Below, in pieces: positions 1 to 13,614 of a stretch of 64,000 bases of DNA. The position numbers were made by a program, and so were the translations under genes. The notes below the pieces were generated by a model that ran no database searches, was not told the origin of the DNA, and saw nothing but the letters and a program-made list of their open reading frames with translations. The DNA comes from Streptococcus oralis (GTDB taxonomy: Bacteria; Bacillota; Bacilli; Lactobacillales; Streptococcaceae). The DNA lies in assembly GCF_002386345.1 (NCBI RefSeq), contig NZ_CP023507.1, positions 372,001-436,000 of the forward strand, given 5' to 3'. The number at the start of each line of letters is the position of its first letter. The first letter of the stretch is position 1.

Positions 1-93
1 ACGAACAAAAAACAAAAAAATAGCAACAGAAGATTGATGCAAAAAAAGCTGAATTTTGACTGGTCTTTTCCGTTGTAAATTAAGGATTCTTTC

Positions 94-122
94 TTGAAAA
101 ATAATGGTAAATATGCTAAAAT
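94..122 (+). promoter_or_regulatory. secA promoter
   Basis: TTGAAA (94-99), a 17-nt spacer and TAAAAT (117-122) with an extended TG at 114-115. This matches a sigma-A promoter and lies 46 nt before the secA start. Bases 1-93 are A-rich and show no other feature; the preceding gene lies outside the window. Confidence 0.65.
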
Positions 123-167
123 TAAAAGAACATTCTAAAATATTCAGAATAAAAAGTAAGGAAAATC

Positions 168-2681
168 ATGGCTAATATTTTAAAAACGATTATTGAAAAT
201 GATAAAGGAGAACTTCGTCGTCTGGAAAAAATGGCTGATAAGGTTCTTAACTATGAGAGCCAAATGGCTGCAATGTCAGACGAAGAACTAAAAGCGAAAA
301 CTGACGAATTTAAAGAACGATACAACAAGGGTGAATCACTTGATTCATTGCTATATGAGGCTTTTGCAGTAGTTCGTGAAGCTGCAAAACGTGTCCTTGG
401 GCTCTTCCCTTATAAGGTTCAGGTCATGGGTGGGATTGTTCTTCACCATGGTGACGTTCCAGAGATGCGTACGGGTGAAGGGAAGACCTTGACAGCGACT
501 ATGCCAGTGTACCTCAATGCCCTTGCAGGTAAAGGGGTTCACGTAGTTACAGTCAATGAATACCTAACAGAACGTGACGCGACTGAAATGGGTGAATTGT
601 ACTCATGGCTCGGTCTGTCAGTAGGGATCAACTTGGCAGCAAAATCTCCAATGGAGAAAAAAGAAGCTTATCTTTGCGATATTACCTACTCAACCAACTC
701 AGAGATTGGTTTCGACTACCTTCGTGATAACATGGTCGTTCGTGCAGAAAACATGGTGCAACGTCCACTCAATTATGCCTTGGTCGATGAGGTTGACTCT
801 ATTTTGATCGACGAAGCTCGTACACCATTGATCGTTTCAGGTGCCAATGCAGTTGAAACAAGCCAACTCTACCATATGGCAGACCACTTCGTGAAATCTT
901 TGGACAAGGACGACTATATCATTGACGTTCAGTCTAAGACGATCGGTTTGTCAGACTCTGGTATTGACAAGGCAGAAAGCTACTTCAAACTAGAAAATCT
1001 CTACGACATTGAAAATGTAGCTCTTACTCACTTTATCGACAATGCCCTCCGTGCCAACTATATCATGATTCTCGATATCGACTATGTGGTTAGTGAAGAG
1101 CAGGAAATCTTGATCGTCGACCAATTTACAGGTCGTACCATGGAAGGTCGTCGTTACTCGGATGGTTTGCACCAAGCGATCGAAGCAAAAGAAGGTGTGC
1201 CAATCCAAGATGAGACCAAGACTTCAGCTTCTATTACCTATCAAAACCTCTTTCGTATGTATAAGAAATTGGCAGGTATGACAGGTACTGGTAAAACAGA
1301 AGAAGAAGAATTCCGCGAAATTTACAACATTCGTGTTATCCCAATCCCAACCAACCGTCCAATTCAACGTATCGACCACTCAGACCTTCTCTATGCAAGT
1401 CTTGATGCGAAATTTAAGGCTGTAGTTGAAGATGTAAAAGCTCGTTACCAAAAAGGTCAGCCGGTCTTGGTAGGTACAGTTGCCGTTGAAACGAGTGACT
1501 TCCTTTCTAAGAAATTAGTAGCAGCAGGTGTTCCTCACGAAGTCTTGAATGCGAAGAACCACTATAGAGAAGCGCAAATCATCATGAACGCTGGTCAACG
1601 TGGTGCTGTTACCATCGCAACCAACATGGCCGGTCGTGGTACCGACATTAAGCTTGGTGAAGGAGTTCGTGAGCTTGGTGGGCTTTGCGTTATCGGTACT
1701 GAGCGCCACGAAAGTCGCCGTATTGATAATCAGCTTCGTGGACGTTCAGGTCGTCAAGGAGACCCAGGTGAGTCACAATTCTACTTGTCTCTTGAAGATG
1801 ATTTGATGAAACGTTTCGGTTCAGAACGTTTGAAAGGTGTCTTTGAACGTCTGAATATGTCTGACGAAGCCATCGAATCTCGCATGTTAACCCGTCAAGT
1901 TGAAGCAGCTCAAAAACGTGTCGAAGGAAACAACTACGACACTCGTAAACAAGTCCTTCAATACGACGACGTTATGCGTGAACAACGTGAGATCATCTAT
2001 GCACAACGTTATGATGTCATTACTGCAGATCGTGACTTGGCACCAGAAATCCATGCTATGATCCGTCGAACAATTGGCCGTATCGTGGATGCACATGCAC
2101 GTTCGAAAGAAGATGAAAAATTGGAAGCGATCTTGAACTTTGCTAAGTATAACTTGCTTCCAGAAGATTCAATTAGCCGTTCAGACCTTGCAGGTTTGTC
2201 AGACCAAGCTATCAAAGATGAACTTTTCCAACGTGCCTTGAAAGTCTATGACAGCCAAGTTGCTAAGCTTCGTGACGAAGATGCAGTGAAAGAATTCCAA
2301 AAAGTCTTGATTCTACGTGTTGTAGACAACAAGTGGACAGACCATATCGATGCTCTTGACCAGTTGCGAAATGCTGTTGGTCTTCGTGGATATGCTCAAA
2401 ACAACCCAGTTGTAGAATATCAAGCAGAAGGTTTCCGCATGTTTAACGACATGATTGGATCGATTGAATTCGATGTGACTCGTTTGATGATGAAAGCACA
2501 AATCCATGAACAAGAACGTCCGCAAGTTGAACACAATATCAGTACAACTGCGACTCGTAATATCGCAGCGCAGCAGGCAAGCCTTCCAGAAGATTTGGAC
2601 TTGAGCCAAATCGGACGAAACGACCAATGCCCATGTGGATCAGGTAAGAAATTCAAGAACTGTCATGGTAAGAGACAATAA
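168..2681 (+). CDS. secA: Preprotein translocase ATPase SecA
   Basis: This is the motor ATPase that drives unfolded precursor proteins through the SecYEG channel at the membrane. The 837-residue length fits streptococcal SecA1. The Walker A motif GEGKT is at residues 103-107 and the DEVD Walker B-type motif at 207-210. DEAD-helicase fold 2 carries [14 protein letters not shown] and [15 protein letters not shown]. The C-terminus ends in the zinc-binding motif [14 protein letters not shown], which binds SecB or the ribosome in other bacteria. Accessory SecA2 proteins are shorter and usually lack this zinc tail, so SecA1 is favoured. The ATG follows AAGGAAAA. The gene is probably monocistronic or reads into the DAHP synthase pair 78 nt downstream. 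Confidence 0.97.
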   Translation: MANILKTIIENDKGELRRLEKMADKVLNYESQMAAMSDEELKAKTDEFKERYNKGESLDSLLYEAFAVVREAAKRVLGLFPYKVQVMGGIVLHHGDVPEMRTGEGKTLTATMPVYLNALAGKGVHVVTVNEYLTERDATEMGELYSWLGLSVGINLAAKSPMEKKEAYLCDITYSTNSEIGFDYLRDNMVVRAENMVQRPLNYALVDEVDSILIDEARTPLIVSGANAVETSQLYHMADHFVKSLDKDDYIIDVQSKTIGLSDSGIDKAESYFKLENLYDIENVALTHFIDNALRANYIMILDIDYVVSEEQEILIVDQFTGRTMEGRRYSDGLHQAIEAKEGVPIQDETKTSASITYQNLFRMYKKLAGMTGTGKTEEEEFREIYNIRVIPIPTNRPIQRIDHSDLLYASLDAKFKAVVEDVKARYQKGQPVLVGTVAVETSDFLSKKLVAAGVPHEVLNAKNHYREAQIIMNAGQRGAVTIATNMAGRGTDIKLGEGVRELGGLCVIGTERHESRRIDNQLRGRSGRQGDPGESQFYLSLEDDLMKRFGSERLKGVFERLNMSDEAIESRMLTRQVEAAQKRVEGNNYDTRKQVLQYDDVMREQREIIYAQRYDVITADRDLAPEIHAMIRRTIGRIVDAHARSKEDEKLEAILNFAKYNLLPEDSISRSDLAGLSDQAIKDELFQRALKVYDSQVAKLRDEDAVKEFQKVLILRVVDNKWTDHIDALDQLRNAVGLRGYAQNNPVVEYQAEGFRMFNDMIGSIEFDVTRLMMKAQIHEQERPQVEHNISTTATRNIAAQQASLPEDLDLSQIGRNDQCPCGSGKKFKNCHGKRQ

Positions 2682-2759
2682 TATGAGATAAGATACAGCG
2701 GATACCTGGTAAAAATCATTTTTTGCTTGGTGTCCGTTTGCTTTATAAGGAGATGAATC

Positions 2760-3791
2760 ATGGTATTTAAAGCTAAAAGTCCTAAAATTAACATTGAAGA
2801 AGTTCGCGCCTTGTCTAAATTAGAGGGAGCGGCTCTTGCGAGAAAAAATCAACGTGATCAGGAATTGGAAGCCATCATTCGTGGGGAGGACCAGCGTATT
2901 CTCTTGGTGATTGGACCATGTTCATCTGATAATGAAGAGGCGGTTCTCGAGTATGCCAAGCGTCTATCTACTTTGCAAGAAGAGGTCAAAGACCGTATTT
3001 TTATGGTCATGCGTGTCTATACAGCTAAACCTCGTACCAATGGAGATGGCTATAAGGGCTTGATTCATCAACCAAATGCGACAGAAGCTCCTAGCTTGAT
3101 CAATGGGATCAAGGCTGTTCGCCAACTGCACTACCGTGTGATTACCGAGACGGGAATGACAACAGCTGATGAGATGCTTTATCCTGAAAATCTTCCGCTG
3201 GTGGATGATTTGATTTCTTATATGGCTGTTGGAGCTCGTTCTGTAGAGGATCAACAGCACCGTTTTGTAGCGAGTGGAGCAGACTTTTCAACAGGATTTA
3301 AAAATCCCACATCTGGAAATCTCAATGTTATGTTTAACGGGATTTACGCAGCGCAAAATAAACAGAGTTTCCTCTTCCTCGGTAAAGAGGTGGAAACAAC
3401 AGGGAATCCATTGTCCCACGCCATTCTTCGTGGTGCCTTGAATGAATACGGGAAAAATATTCCTAACTACTACTATGACAATTTGATGGATACCATTGAT
3501 CAGTATGAAAAGATGGGCTTGGAAAATCCCTTTATCATCATCGATACCAATCATGATAATTCGGGCAAGCAGTACATGGATCAAATCCGTATCGTTCGTC
3601 AGACCTTGATTAACCGTGACTGGAATGAGAAGATCAAAAAATATGTTCGTGGTTTTATGATTGAGTCCTATCTAGAAGATGGACGTCAAAATGAGCCAGA
3701 AGTTTTTGGTAAGTCCATTACAGATCCGTGTCTAGGATGGGACAACACAGAAGCACTTGTTCGCGAAATTTACCAAACGCTAGGAGAGTAA
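2760..3791 (+). CDS. aroF: DAHP synthase, class I AroG-type, copy 1
   Basis: 3-deoxy-D-arabino-heptulosonate-7-phosphate synthase condenses phosphoenolpyruvate with erythrose 4-phosphate, the first step of the shikimate pathway. The 343-residue protein has the class I-alpha signatures LLVIGPCSSDN, a PEP/E4P-binding stretch around [25 protein letters not shown], and a C-terminal block ending [11 protein letters not shown]. The start is ATG, preceded at good spacing by AAGGAG. A paralogue of identical length starts one base after this stop codon. In E. coli such isozymes differ in feedback inhibition by phenylalanine or tyrosine; the sequence alone does not show which applies here, so the aroF/aroG label is arbitrary. 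Confidence 0.93.
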   Translation: MVFKAKSPKINIEEVRALSKLEGAALARKNQRDQELEAIIRGEDQRILLVIGPCSSDNEEAVLEYAKRLSTLQEEVKDRIFMVMRVYTAKPRTNGDGYKGLIHQPNATEAPSLINGIKAVRQLHYRVITETGMTTADEMLYPENLPLVDDLISYMAVGARSVEDQQHRFVASGADFSTGFKNPTSGNLNVMFNGIYAAQNKQSFLFLGKEVETTGNPLSHAILRGALNEYGKNIPNYYYDNLMDTIDQYEKMGLENPFIIIDTNHDNSGKQYMDQIRIVRQTLINRDWNEKIKKYVRGFMIESYLEDGRQNEPEVFGKSITDPCLGWDNTEALVREIYQTLGE

Positions 3792-3792
3792 G

Positions 3793-4824
3793 ATGGCATT
3801 TATCGAAAAAGGTCAAGAAATTGATATTGAAGCAATCAAGGCTGCGACCCAGTTGTCACCTGAAGTCTTGCGTTATAAGGAAGTGCGAGATCAAGAGTTG
3901 GCAGCCATCATCTCGGGTGAGGACGACCGAATTCTTTTGGTAATGGGACCTTGCTCTTCTGACAATGAAGAGGCTGTTTTGGAATATGCCCGCCGTTTAG
4001 CTGACTTGCAGAAAAAAGTTGCGGATAAAATCTTTATCGTCATGCGTGTCTATACAGCTAAACCTCGTACCAATGGAGATGGCTATAAGGGTTTGATTCA
4101 TCAGCCAAATGCTAGTGAGGCTCCTAGTCTCATCAATGGTTTGCAGGCTGTTCGTCAGCTCCACTACCGTGTGATTACGGAGACGGGATTGACTACGGCT
4201 GACGAGATGCTTTATCCGTCTAATCTCCTTTTGGTCGATGATCTGGTCAGCTACCATGCTGTAGGAGCTCGTTCAGTGGAAGACCAGGAACACCGCTTTG
4301 TAGCCTCTGGGATTGATGCTCCAGTTGGGATGAAAAATCCGACATCCGGAAACCTTGGGGTTATGTTTAATGCTATCTATGCAGCTCAAAACAAGCAAAC
4401 CTTCCTTTACCATGGCCAAGAAGTGGAGACTTCAGGAAATCCCTTGGCCCACGTTATTCTTCGTGGCGCCATGAACGAATATGGTAAAAATGAACCCAAC
4501 TTCTACTATGAAACCCTCTTAAATGCCATCAATCGCTATGAGACTATGGGACTTGAAAATCCCTTCATTATCATCGATACCAATCATGACAATTCTGGCA
4601 AGCAGTATATGGAACAAATTCGCATTGTTCGTCAAGCCTTGCTGAATCGTGACTGGAATGAAAAGATTAAAAAGACGGTTCGAGGCTTTATGATCGAATC
4701 TTACCTAGCAGATGGTCGTCAAAACCAACCAGAGGTCTTTGGCTACTCCATAACTGACCCTTGTCTAGGTTGGGAAAATACAGTAGCCTTGGTAGAAGAA
4801 ATTTATACTACCTTAACAAAATAA
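3793..4824 (+). CDS. aroG: DAHP synthase, class I AroG-type, copy 2
   Basis: Second shikimate-entry enzyme, 343 residues, collinear with copy 1 without length changes. It keeps the [16 protein letters not shown] and SVEDQ motifs and the C-terminal block. Only one base separates it from the upstream stop, and its ribosome-binding site AGGAGAG lies inside the end of copy 1, so the two are co-transcribed and probably translationally coupled. Divergence is greatest in the N-terminal 40 residues and the central 120 residues, while some blocks are identical at DNA level. A hairpin follows before acpS. Confidence 0.93.
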   Translation: MAFIEKGQEIDIEAIKAATQLSPEVLRYKEVRDQELAAIISGEDDRILLVMGPCSSDNEEAVLEYARRLADLQKKVADKIFIVMRVYTAKPRTNGDGYKGLIHQPNASEAPSLINGLQAVRQLHYRVITETGLTTADEMLYPSNLLLVDDLVSYHAVGARSVEDQEHRFVASGIDAPVGMKNPTSGNLGVMFNAIYAAQNKQTFLYHGQEVETSGNPLAHVILRGAMNEYGKNEPNFYYETLLNAINRYETMGLENPFIIIDTNHDNSGKQYMEQIRIVRQALLNRDWNEKIKKTVRGFMIESYLADGRQNQPEVFGYSITDPCLGWENTVALVEEIYTTLTK

Positions 4825-4827
4825 GTG

Positions 4828-4862
4828 AAAAGGATGGAGTTGGGGGAATCTCAGCTCCTTTT
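4828..4862 (+). terminator. Hairpin between aroG copy 2 and acpS
   Basis: AAAAGGA (4828-4834) can pair with TCCTTTT (4856-4862), and GGAGTTG in between can alternatively pair with CAGCTCC. The T-run is short and overlaps the acpS leader, so this may be a weak terminator or a translation-modulating hairpin rather than a strong end of transcript. Confidence 0.4.
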
Positions 4863-4868
4863 ATGAGT

Positions 4869-5231
4869 ATGATAGTTGGACACGGAATTGACATCGAAGA
4901 ATTGGCTTCGATAGAACGAGCAGTTACACGGCACAATGGCTTTGCCAAGCGGGTGCTGACTACTAAGGAAATGGAGCGCTTTACCAGTCTCAAAGGGCGC
5001 AGACAAATCGAATACTTGGCAGGTCGTTGGTCGGCTAAGGAGGCTTTTTCCAAGGCTATGGGGACAGGAATTGGCAAACTGACCTTTCAGGATTTGGAAG
5101 TTTTGAACAATGAACGAGGCGCGCCTTATTTTAGTCAGGCGCCATTTTCAGGAAAGATTTGGCTATCGATCAGCCATACAGATCAGTTTGTGACAGCCAG
5201 TGTCATTTTGGAGGAAAATCATGAAAGCTAG
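4869..5231 (+). CDS. acpS: Holo-[acyl-carrier-protein] synthase
   Basis: Transfers 4'-phosphopantetheine from CoA to the serine of acyl carrier protein, activating it for fatty-acid synthesis. From ATG 4869 the product is 120 residues, the usual AcpS length. It shows the Mg-binding GHGIDIEE near the N-terminus (Asp at 8) and [12 protein letters not shown] with its conserved Glu, followed by SISHTDQF. Earlier in-frame starts would add residues unlike the family, so 4869 is preferred. The stop overlaps the alr start region by 11 nt, so acpS and alr form a coupled pair, as in pneumococcus. Confidence 0.95.
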   Translation: MIVGHGIDIEELASIERAVTRHNGFAKRVLTTKEMERFTSLKGRRQIEYLAGRWSAKEAFSKAMGTGIGKLTFQDLEVLNNERGAPYFSQAPFSGKIWLSISHTDQFVTASVILEENHES

Positions 5232-6324
5232 TCCACATAGACCGACCAAGGCTCTGATATATCTGGGAGCCATTCGACAAAATATCCAGCAAATGAGTGA
5301 TCATATCCCTGAAGGAACGCTCAAGTGGGCAGTGGTCAAGGCCAATGCCTATGGTCATGGAGCAGTTGCCGTTGCCAAGGCTATTCAAAATGATGTTGAT
5401 GGATTTTGTGTTTCCAATATTGATGAAGCTATTGAACTTCGTCAGGCTGGACTTAACAAGAAAATTCTCATCTTAGGAGTTTCTGAGCTAGAAGCCGTTG
5501 ACCTAGCTAAAGAATACGACATCACCATGACAGTGGCTGGACTGGAATGGATTCAAGCGCTCTTAGCTAGGGAGACAGATTTATCTGGCTTAACTGTCCA
5601 CCTCAAGATTGATTCAGGAATGGGACGAATTGGTTTTAGAGAAGCCAGTGAAGCGGATCAGGCTCATGCCTTGCTCCAACAACACGGCGCTCGTGTTGAG
5701 GGGATTTTTACCCACTTTGCGACTGCAGATGAAGAATCAGACACTTATTTTAATACCCAGTTAGAACGATTTAAAGCTATTTTGGCAAGTATGAAGGAAG
5801 TGCCAGAGATGGTTCATGCCAGCAATTCTGCCACGACTCTTTGGCATGCAGAGACTATTTTCAATGCGGTTCGTATGGGAGACGCTATGTATGGCCTGAA
5901 TCCTAGTGGAGAGGTCTTGGACTTGCCCTATGATTTGACTCCAGCCTTGAGTTTGGAGTCTGCCCTTGTTCATGTCAAGACAGTTCCGGCTGGAGCTTGC
6001 ATGGGCTATGGGGCGACCTATCAGGCAGATAGTGAGCAAGTCATTGCGACGGTGCCAATCGGTTATGCGGATGGTTGGACACGAGACATGCAGAATTTCT
6101 CCGTCTTGGTAGATGGACAAGCGTGCCCAGTCGTCGGTCGGGTTTCAATGGATCAAATCACCATTCGATTACCTAAGGTTTACCCTCTAGGAACAAAAGT
6201 AACCTTAATTGGCTCCAACGGTGACCAGGAAATCACAGCTACTCAGGTAGCGACCTATCGTGGAACTATTAACTATGAGGTGGTTTGTCTCCTCAGCGAC
6301 CGCATTCCGAGAGAATATTATTAA
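5221..6324 (+). CDS. alr: Alanine racemase
   Basis: PLP-dependent interconversion of L- and D-alanine, supplying D-Ala for peptidoglycan and teichoic acids. From ATG 5221 the protein has 367 residues, the family length. The PLP lysine is K40 in [10 protein letters not shown], and the second catalytic residue is the tyrosine in MGYGATY. GRVSMDQ and NYEVVC are typical C-terminal motifs. The strong ribosome-binding site GGAGGAAAA lies inside the end of acpS. Ddl in this window uses the product. Confidence 0.96.
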   Translation: MKASPHRPTKALIYLGAIRQNIQQMSDHIPEGTLKWAVVKANAYGHGAVAVAKAIQNDVDGFCVSNIDEAIELRQAGLNKKILILGVSELEAVDLAKEYDITMTVAGLEWIQALLARETDLSGLTVHLKIDSGMGRIGFREASEADQAHALLQQHGARVEGIFTHFATADEESDTYFNTQLERFKAILASMKEVPEMVHASNSATTLWHAETIFNAVRMGDAMYGLNPSGEVLDLPYDLTPALSLESALVHVKTVPAGACMGYGATYQADSEQVIATVPIGYADGWTRDMQNFSVLVDGQACPVVGRVSMDQITIRLPKVYPLGTKVTLIGSNGDQEITATQVATYRGTINYEVVCLLSDRIPREYY

Positions 6325-6341
6325 AAAGAAAGGAGTGGAGC

Positions 6342-8357
6342 ATGAATCTACACCAACCCTTGCATGTCTTACCTGGTGTGGGACCAAAGTCAGCAGAGAA
6401 ATACGCCAAACTAGGAATTGAAAACTTGCAAGACCTCTTGCTCTACTTTCCTTTCCGTTATGAAGATTTCAAGACCAAGCAGGTGCTAGAGTTGGAAGAT
6501 GGAGAAAAGGCTGTTCTGTCTGGTCAGGTAGTGACTCCTGCCAGTGTCCAGTATTATGGTTTCAAGCGCAATCGCCTGCGTTTTAGCCTCAAGCAGGGAG
6601 AGGTCGTTTTTGCGGTGAATTTTTTTAACCAACCCTATCTGGCTGATAAGATAGAGTTAGGTGCAACTCTTGCTGTCTTTGGGAAATGGGACCGTGCCAA
6701 GGCCAGTTTGACTGGGATGAAGGTTCTAGCTCAAGTGGAAGATGACCTCCAACCGGTTTATCGTCTGGCTCAAGGAATCAGTCAGGCCAGTCTGGTCAAG
6801 GTTATCAAGACAGCCTTTGATCAGGGGTTGGACCTCTTGATAGAGGAAAATCTTCCCCAGTCTTTGCTGGACAAATACAAACTCATGTCCCGTTGTCAGG
6901 CAGTTCGTGCTATGCATTTTCCAAAGGATTTGGCAGAATACAAGCAGGCCCTTCGTCGGATCAAATTTGAGGAACTCTTTTATTTTCAGATGCAGTTGCA
7001 GTCACTCAAGTCTGAAAATAGAGTTCAGGGAAGCGGTCTGGTTCTGAATTGGTCTAAGGGAAAGGTGACAGCTGCTAAAGAAAATCTGCCATTTGCCCTG
7101 ACTCAAGCCCAGGAAAAGAGTTTGCAGGAAATTTTGGCTGACATGAAGTCCGACCACCACATGAATCGTCTCTTACAAGGGGATGTGGGGAGCGGAAAAA
7201 CGGTGGTTGCTGGTTTGGCCATGTTTGCGGCGGTGACGTCTGGCTATCAGGCAGCTCTCATGGTGCCAACAGAAATCCTAGCAGAGCAACACTTTGAAAG
7301 TTTACAGAGCCTTTTTCCAGACTTGAAACTCGCTCTCTTGACAGGTTCCTTAAAAGCTGCAGAAAAAAGAGAAGTCTTGGAGACCATAGCAAAGGGGGAG
7401 GCCGATTTGATTATCGGAACCCATGCTCTGATTCAGGATGGGGTAGATTATGCTCGACTTGGTTTGATTATCATCGATGAGCAGCACCGTTTTGGTGTGG
7501 GGCAAAGGCGTATTTTACGTGAAAAAGGGGACAATCCAGATGTCCTCATGATGACGGCGACTCCCATTCCACGAACCTTGGCCATCACAGCCTTTGGTGA
7601 TATGGATGTTTCTATTATTGACCAGATGCCAGCAGGGCGGAAGCCTATTGTTACTCGCTGGATTAAGCATGAGCAGCTGCCTCAGGTCTTGACTTGGTTA
7701 GAGGGAGAAATTCAAAAAGGTTCTCAAGCCTACGTCATCTCTCCCTTGATTGAAGAATCAGAAGCCCTGGATCTGAAAAATGCCATTGCCTTATCAGAGG
7801 AGTTGACAGCTCATTTTGCTGGTAAGGCTGAAGTGGCTCTTTTACATGGTAAAATGAAAAGTGATGAAAAAGACCAAATCATGCAGGATTTCAAAGAGCG
7901 AAAAACAGATATTCTCGTTTCGACAACTGTTATCGAGGTTGGGGTCAATGTCCCTAATGCGACCGTCATGATTATCATGGATGCCGACCGGTTCGGTCTC
8001 AGCCAACTTCACCAGCTCAGAGGCCGTGTGGGTCGGGGGGACAAGCAGTCCTATGCTGTTCTTGTGGCTAATCCCAAGACGGATTCTGGGAAGGACCGCA
8101 TGCGCATCATGACAGAAACGACCAATGGATTTGTCCTTGCTGAGGAAGATTTGAAAATGCGCGGATCGGGTGAGATTTTTGGAACCAGACAGTCAGGACT
8201 GCCGGAGTTCCAAGTGGCGGATATCATCGAAGATTTTCCGATTTTAGAAGAAGCCAGAAAAGTTGCCAGCTACATTAGTTCGATAGAAGGTTGGCAAGAG
8301 GATCCAGAATGGCGCATGATTGCTCTCCACCTAGAAAAGAGAGAACATCTGGATTAA
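6342..8357 (+). CDS. recG: ATP-dependent DNA helicase RecG
   Basis: Remodels stalled replication forks and branch-migrates Holliday junctions. From ATG 6342, preceded by AAGGAGTGGAG, it has 671 residues, the usual streptococcal length. An N-terminal helix-hairpin-helix-like element (LPGVGPKSAEKY) precedes the wedge OB-fold region. Helicase motif I is GDVGSGKT near residue 285, motif II is DEQH, motif III is MTATPIPRT, and QLRGRVGRG (motif VI) lies in the C-terminal RecA-like domain. An upstream in-frame start would overlap alr and lacks a ribosome-binding site. Confidence 0.96.
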   Translation: MNLHQPLHVLPGVGPKSAEKYAKLGIENLQDLLLYFPFRYEDFKTKQVLELEDGEKAVLSGQVVTPASVQYYGFKRNRLRFSLKQGEVVFAVNFFNQPYLADKIELGATLAVFGKWDRAKASLTGMKVLAQVEDDLQPVYRLAQGISQASLVKVIKTAFDQGLDLLIEENLPQSLLDKYKLMSRCQAVRAMHFPKDLAEYKQALRRIKFEELFYFQMQLQSLKSENRVQGSGLVLNWSKGKVTAAKENLPFALTQAQEKSLQEILADMKSDHHMNRLLQGDVGSGKTVVAGLAMFAAVTSGYQAALMVPTEILAEQHFESLQSLFPDLKLALLTGSLKAAEKREVLETIAKGEADLIIGTHALIQDGVDYARLGLIIIDEQHRFGVGQRRILREKGDNPDVLMMTATPIPRTLAITAFGDMDVSIIDQMPAGRKPIVTRWIKHEQLPQVLTWLEGEIQKGSQAYVISPLIEESEALDLKNAIALSEELTAHFAGKAEVALLHGKMKSDEKDQIMQDFKERKTDILVSTTVIEVGVNVPNATVMIIMDADRFGLSQLHQLRGRVGRGDKQSYAVLVANPKTDSGKDRMRIMTETTNGFVLAEEDLKMRGSGEIFGTRQSGLPEFQVADIIEDFPILEEARKVASYISSIEGWQEDPEWRMIALHLEKREHLD

Positions 8358-8438
8358 GCCTTTTCTAAGAAATCTATAAGCTAGCTTTTAGGTTTGGGTC
8401 TTATACTAGAGTCATCAAAAAGAAACGAGGACTCTCAC

Positions 8439-8510
8439 ATGACTATTAAAGTAACCTACCAAAAGAAATTCCAAACCGTCAAACTAGAGAAAGGAGCTAG
8501 CACCTATTGA
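8439..8510 (+). pseudogene. Truncated small ORF, 23 codons
   Basis: Reads MTIKVTYQKKFQTVKLEKG plus four residues and then stops. GAGGA lies about 9 nt upstream. The sequence looks like the N-terminal strand of a small beta-rich protein that ends abruptly just before a terminator hairpin. I do not recognise the family. It may be a genuine short peptide or the residue of a deleted gene; no continuation is visible in the other frames. Confidence 0.3.
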
Positions 8511-8516
8511 TACACA

Positions 8517-8543
8517 GAGAGCGGAAACGCTCTTTTTATTTTT
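8517..8543 (+). terminator. Rho-independent terminator after recG region
   Basis: GAGCG-GAAA-CGCTC stem-loop followed by TTTTTATTTTT. It ends the acpS-alr-recG transcript and the short ORF before the sialic-acid region. Confidence 0.8.
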
Positions 8544-8557
8544 AAAACTACTTTTAG
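8542..8557 (+). promoter_or_regulatory. Putative sialic-acid regulator operator (degenerate)
   Basis: TTAAAA-CTAC-TTTTAG, a degenerate form of the CTGAAA-N4-TTTCAG palindrome found before nanA, nanE and the lyase gene. It lies about 120 nt upstream of the esterase gene. Assignment to NanR is inferred from position and recurrence. Confidence 0.35.
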
Positions 8558-8674
8558 ACGATAGGTTTAAGGAAAGAGAATCTAAAATCACTTTCTATTT
8601 AGTATTCTTTCTTGCATTGCCTTCCTAGATATGCTAGAGTTATGATAGCGATTACAAAACTAAAGGAGCATGCT

Positions 8675-9655
8675 ATGAAAAATCCAGCTTTGTTAGAAGA
8701 AATCAAGAACTATCTAGGACGGGATGAGATTCCAGAAGACTTTGATGCTTTCTGGGATGAAGAAGTCAAAAAAGTTTCATCTCTTCCAGCCTACCAGTTG
8801 GAGGAAAGAGATTTCCATATTCCCCAAGTCAAGTGCTATGAGCTCACTTTTGAAGGAACCAATGAAGGCAAGGTCTACGCACGCGTCGTCCTTCCAAAGA
8901 GTGAGGGTAAAGTTCCCCTAATATTCTATTTCCATGGCTATATGGGGCGTGGTTGGGACTGGGCCGATATGTTGTCCTTCACCGTGGCTAGTTACGGTGT
9001 TGTTTCCATGGACGTTCGTGGCCAGTCGGGCTATTCGCAAGACGGCTTGCGCTCTCCACTAGGAAATACGGTGAAGGGGCATATCATCCGTGGTGCTGTG
9101 GAAGGTCGTGAACATCTCTTTTATAAGGATGTTTATCTGGATATTTACCAGTTGGTTGAAATTGTTGCTAGTCTATCTCAGGTGGATGAGAAAAGACTTT
9201 CTAGCTATGGTGCCTCACAAGGAGGGGCTTTAGCTTTGGTTGCAGCTGCTCTCAATCCTCGGATTCAGCGAACAGTTGCCATCTATCCCTTCTTGTCTGA
9301 TTTTAGACGAGTGCTTGAGATTGGCAATACCAGTGAAGCATATGATGAACTCTTCCGTTATTTCAAGTTTCACGATCCTTTCCATGAAACAGAGGAGGAA
9401 ATCATGGCGACCCTCGCCTATATCGATGTGAAAAATCTTGCCCATCGCATTCAAGGTGAGGTCAAGATGATTACAGGCTTGGACGACGATGTCTGCTATC
9501 CTATTACCCAGTTTGCTATTTACAACCGCCTAACTTGCGACAAGGCCTATCGCATCATGCCTGAGTATGCCCACGAAGCCATGAATGTTTTTGTCAATGA
9601 CCAAGTTTATAACTGGCTCTGTGGTAGTGAGATTCCTTTTAAGTACGCAAGATAA
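8675..9655 (+). CDS. axe1: Carbohydrate esterase family 7 acetyl esterase (acetyl xylan esterase / cephalosporin-C deacetylase)
   Basis: Alpha/beta-hydrolase that removes acetyl groups from sugars. From ATG 8675, with GGAG at ideal spacing, it has 326 residues, the CE7 length. The nucleophile is Ser181 in GASQGG. GLDDDVCYP supplies the acid region and EYAHEA the catalytic histidine. The N-terminal ALLEEIKNYLGRDEIPEDFD and the RGQSGYSQDG segment are CE7-typical. There is no signal peptide, so it acts in the cytoplasm. Its place beside the sialidase genes and the upstream operator-like sequence suggest that it deacetylates O-acetylated sialic acids or other host sugars, which is an inference. 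Confidence 0.9.
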   Translation: MKNPALLEEIKNYLGRDEIPEDFDAFWDEEVKKVSSLPAYQLEERDFHIPQVKCYELTFEGTNEGKVYARVVLPKSEGKVPLIFYFHGYMGRGWDWADMLSFTVASYGVVSMDVRGQSGYSQDGLRSPLGNTVKGHIIRGAVEGREHLFYKDVYLDIYQLVEIVASLSQVDEKRLSSYGASQGGALALVAAALNPRIQRTVAIYPFLSDFRRVLEIGNTSEAYDELFRYFKFHDPFHETEEEIMATLAYIDVKNLAHRIQGEVKMITGLDDDVCYPITQFAIYNRLTCDKAYRIMPEYAHEAMNVFVNDQVYNWLCGSEIPFKYAR

Positions 9656-9662
9656 TGAATGA

Positions 9663-9685
9663 GAGAGCCCAGGAGCTCTCTTTTT
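9663..9685 (+). terminator. Terminator after the esterase gene
   Basis: GAGAGC-N6-GCTCTC followed by TTTTT. Confidence 0.8.
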
Positions 9686-9696
9686 ATGTCCTAAAT

Positions 9697-9712
9697 CTGA
9701 AAGTACTTTTAG
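9697..9712 (+). promoter_or_regulatory. Putative NanR operator before nanA
   Basis: CTGAAA-GTAC-TTTTAG, one base from a perfect CTGAAA-N4-TTTCAG palindrome. A second shared element, AGTAAAATCTATTCTGT, follows at about 9741, and very similar sequence follows the nanE operator. RpiR regulators bind such dyads. Binding by the RpiR protein at 22586-23437 is inferred. Confidence 0.5.
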
Positions 9713-9790
9713 AAAATTTAAAATATTAAAATATTCTTAAAAGTAAAATCTATTCTGTGGGAACACAGATATAAATATAAGACTTTATTG

Positions 9791-9796
9791 TATAAT
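9791..9796 (+). promoter_or_regulatory. nanA -10 element with long structured leader
   Basis: TATAAT preceded by TG in TTGTATAATA (extended -10), with no good -35, suggesting activator dependence. The 5' leader of about 190 nt holds two hairpins: CTGCTGGGC pairing with GGCTCAGCAG (about 9830-9862), and TTGTCTCT-TGA-AGAGACAA followed by TAAAAATTTTT (about 9914-9942). The second resembles an attenuator. Confidence 0.5.
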
Positions 9797-9934
9797 AAAG
9801 GAAAAGTCACTTGTGAAAGGAGGAAAAAGGCTGCTGGGCGCTTAAAGAATGGCTCAGCAGAAATGGGAGAGGATTGGGAGCTCTCATTGAGTTGGATACT
9901 TTCTTGTAAAACTTGTCTCTTGAAGAGACAATAA

Positions 9935-13384
<3,450 letters not shown>

Positions 13385-13414
13385 GTAAAAGCTATTTGAG
13401 TAAGTCTCATAAGA

Positions 13415-13447
13415 GATAGCAGGTTTTTCAGCCTGCTATCTTTCTTT
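13415..13447 (+). terminator. nanA terminator
   Basis: GATAGCAGG and CCTGCTATC form a 9-bp stem, followed by TTTCTTT. Confidence 0.85.
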
Positions 13448-13481
13448 ATTACATTCAGCTTGCTTCGAAATCATAAGAGGT

Positions 13482-13497
13482 CTGAAACTACTTTCAG
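13482..13497 (+). promoter_or_regulatory. Putative NanR operator before nanE
   Basis: Perfect dyad CTGAAA-CTAC-TTTCAG, followed at about 13526 by ACTGAAATCTATTCT, which matches the element behind the nanA operator. This is the best copy of the motif in the window. Confidence 0.55.
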
Positions 13498-13552
13498 GAT
13501 AGTCTGTTCTATAAAATAGTTTTGAAACTGAAATCTATTCTACTACAAGCTA

Positions 13553-13581
13553 TTGAAAGCGCTTAACAAATGATATATAAT
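13553..13581 (+). promoter_or_regulatory. nanE promoter overlapped by cre
   Basis: TTGAAA (13553-13558), 17 nt, TATAAT (13576-13581). The -35 box is part of TTGAAAGCGCTTAACA, a cre-like sequence, so CcpA bound there would block RNA polymerase. The lyase promoter has the same design. Confidence 0.65.
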
Positions 13582-13614
13582 AAGCCCATAAGAACAAGAA
13601 AGGGAGGAAAGAGG

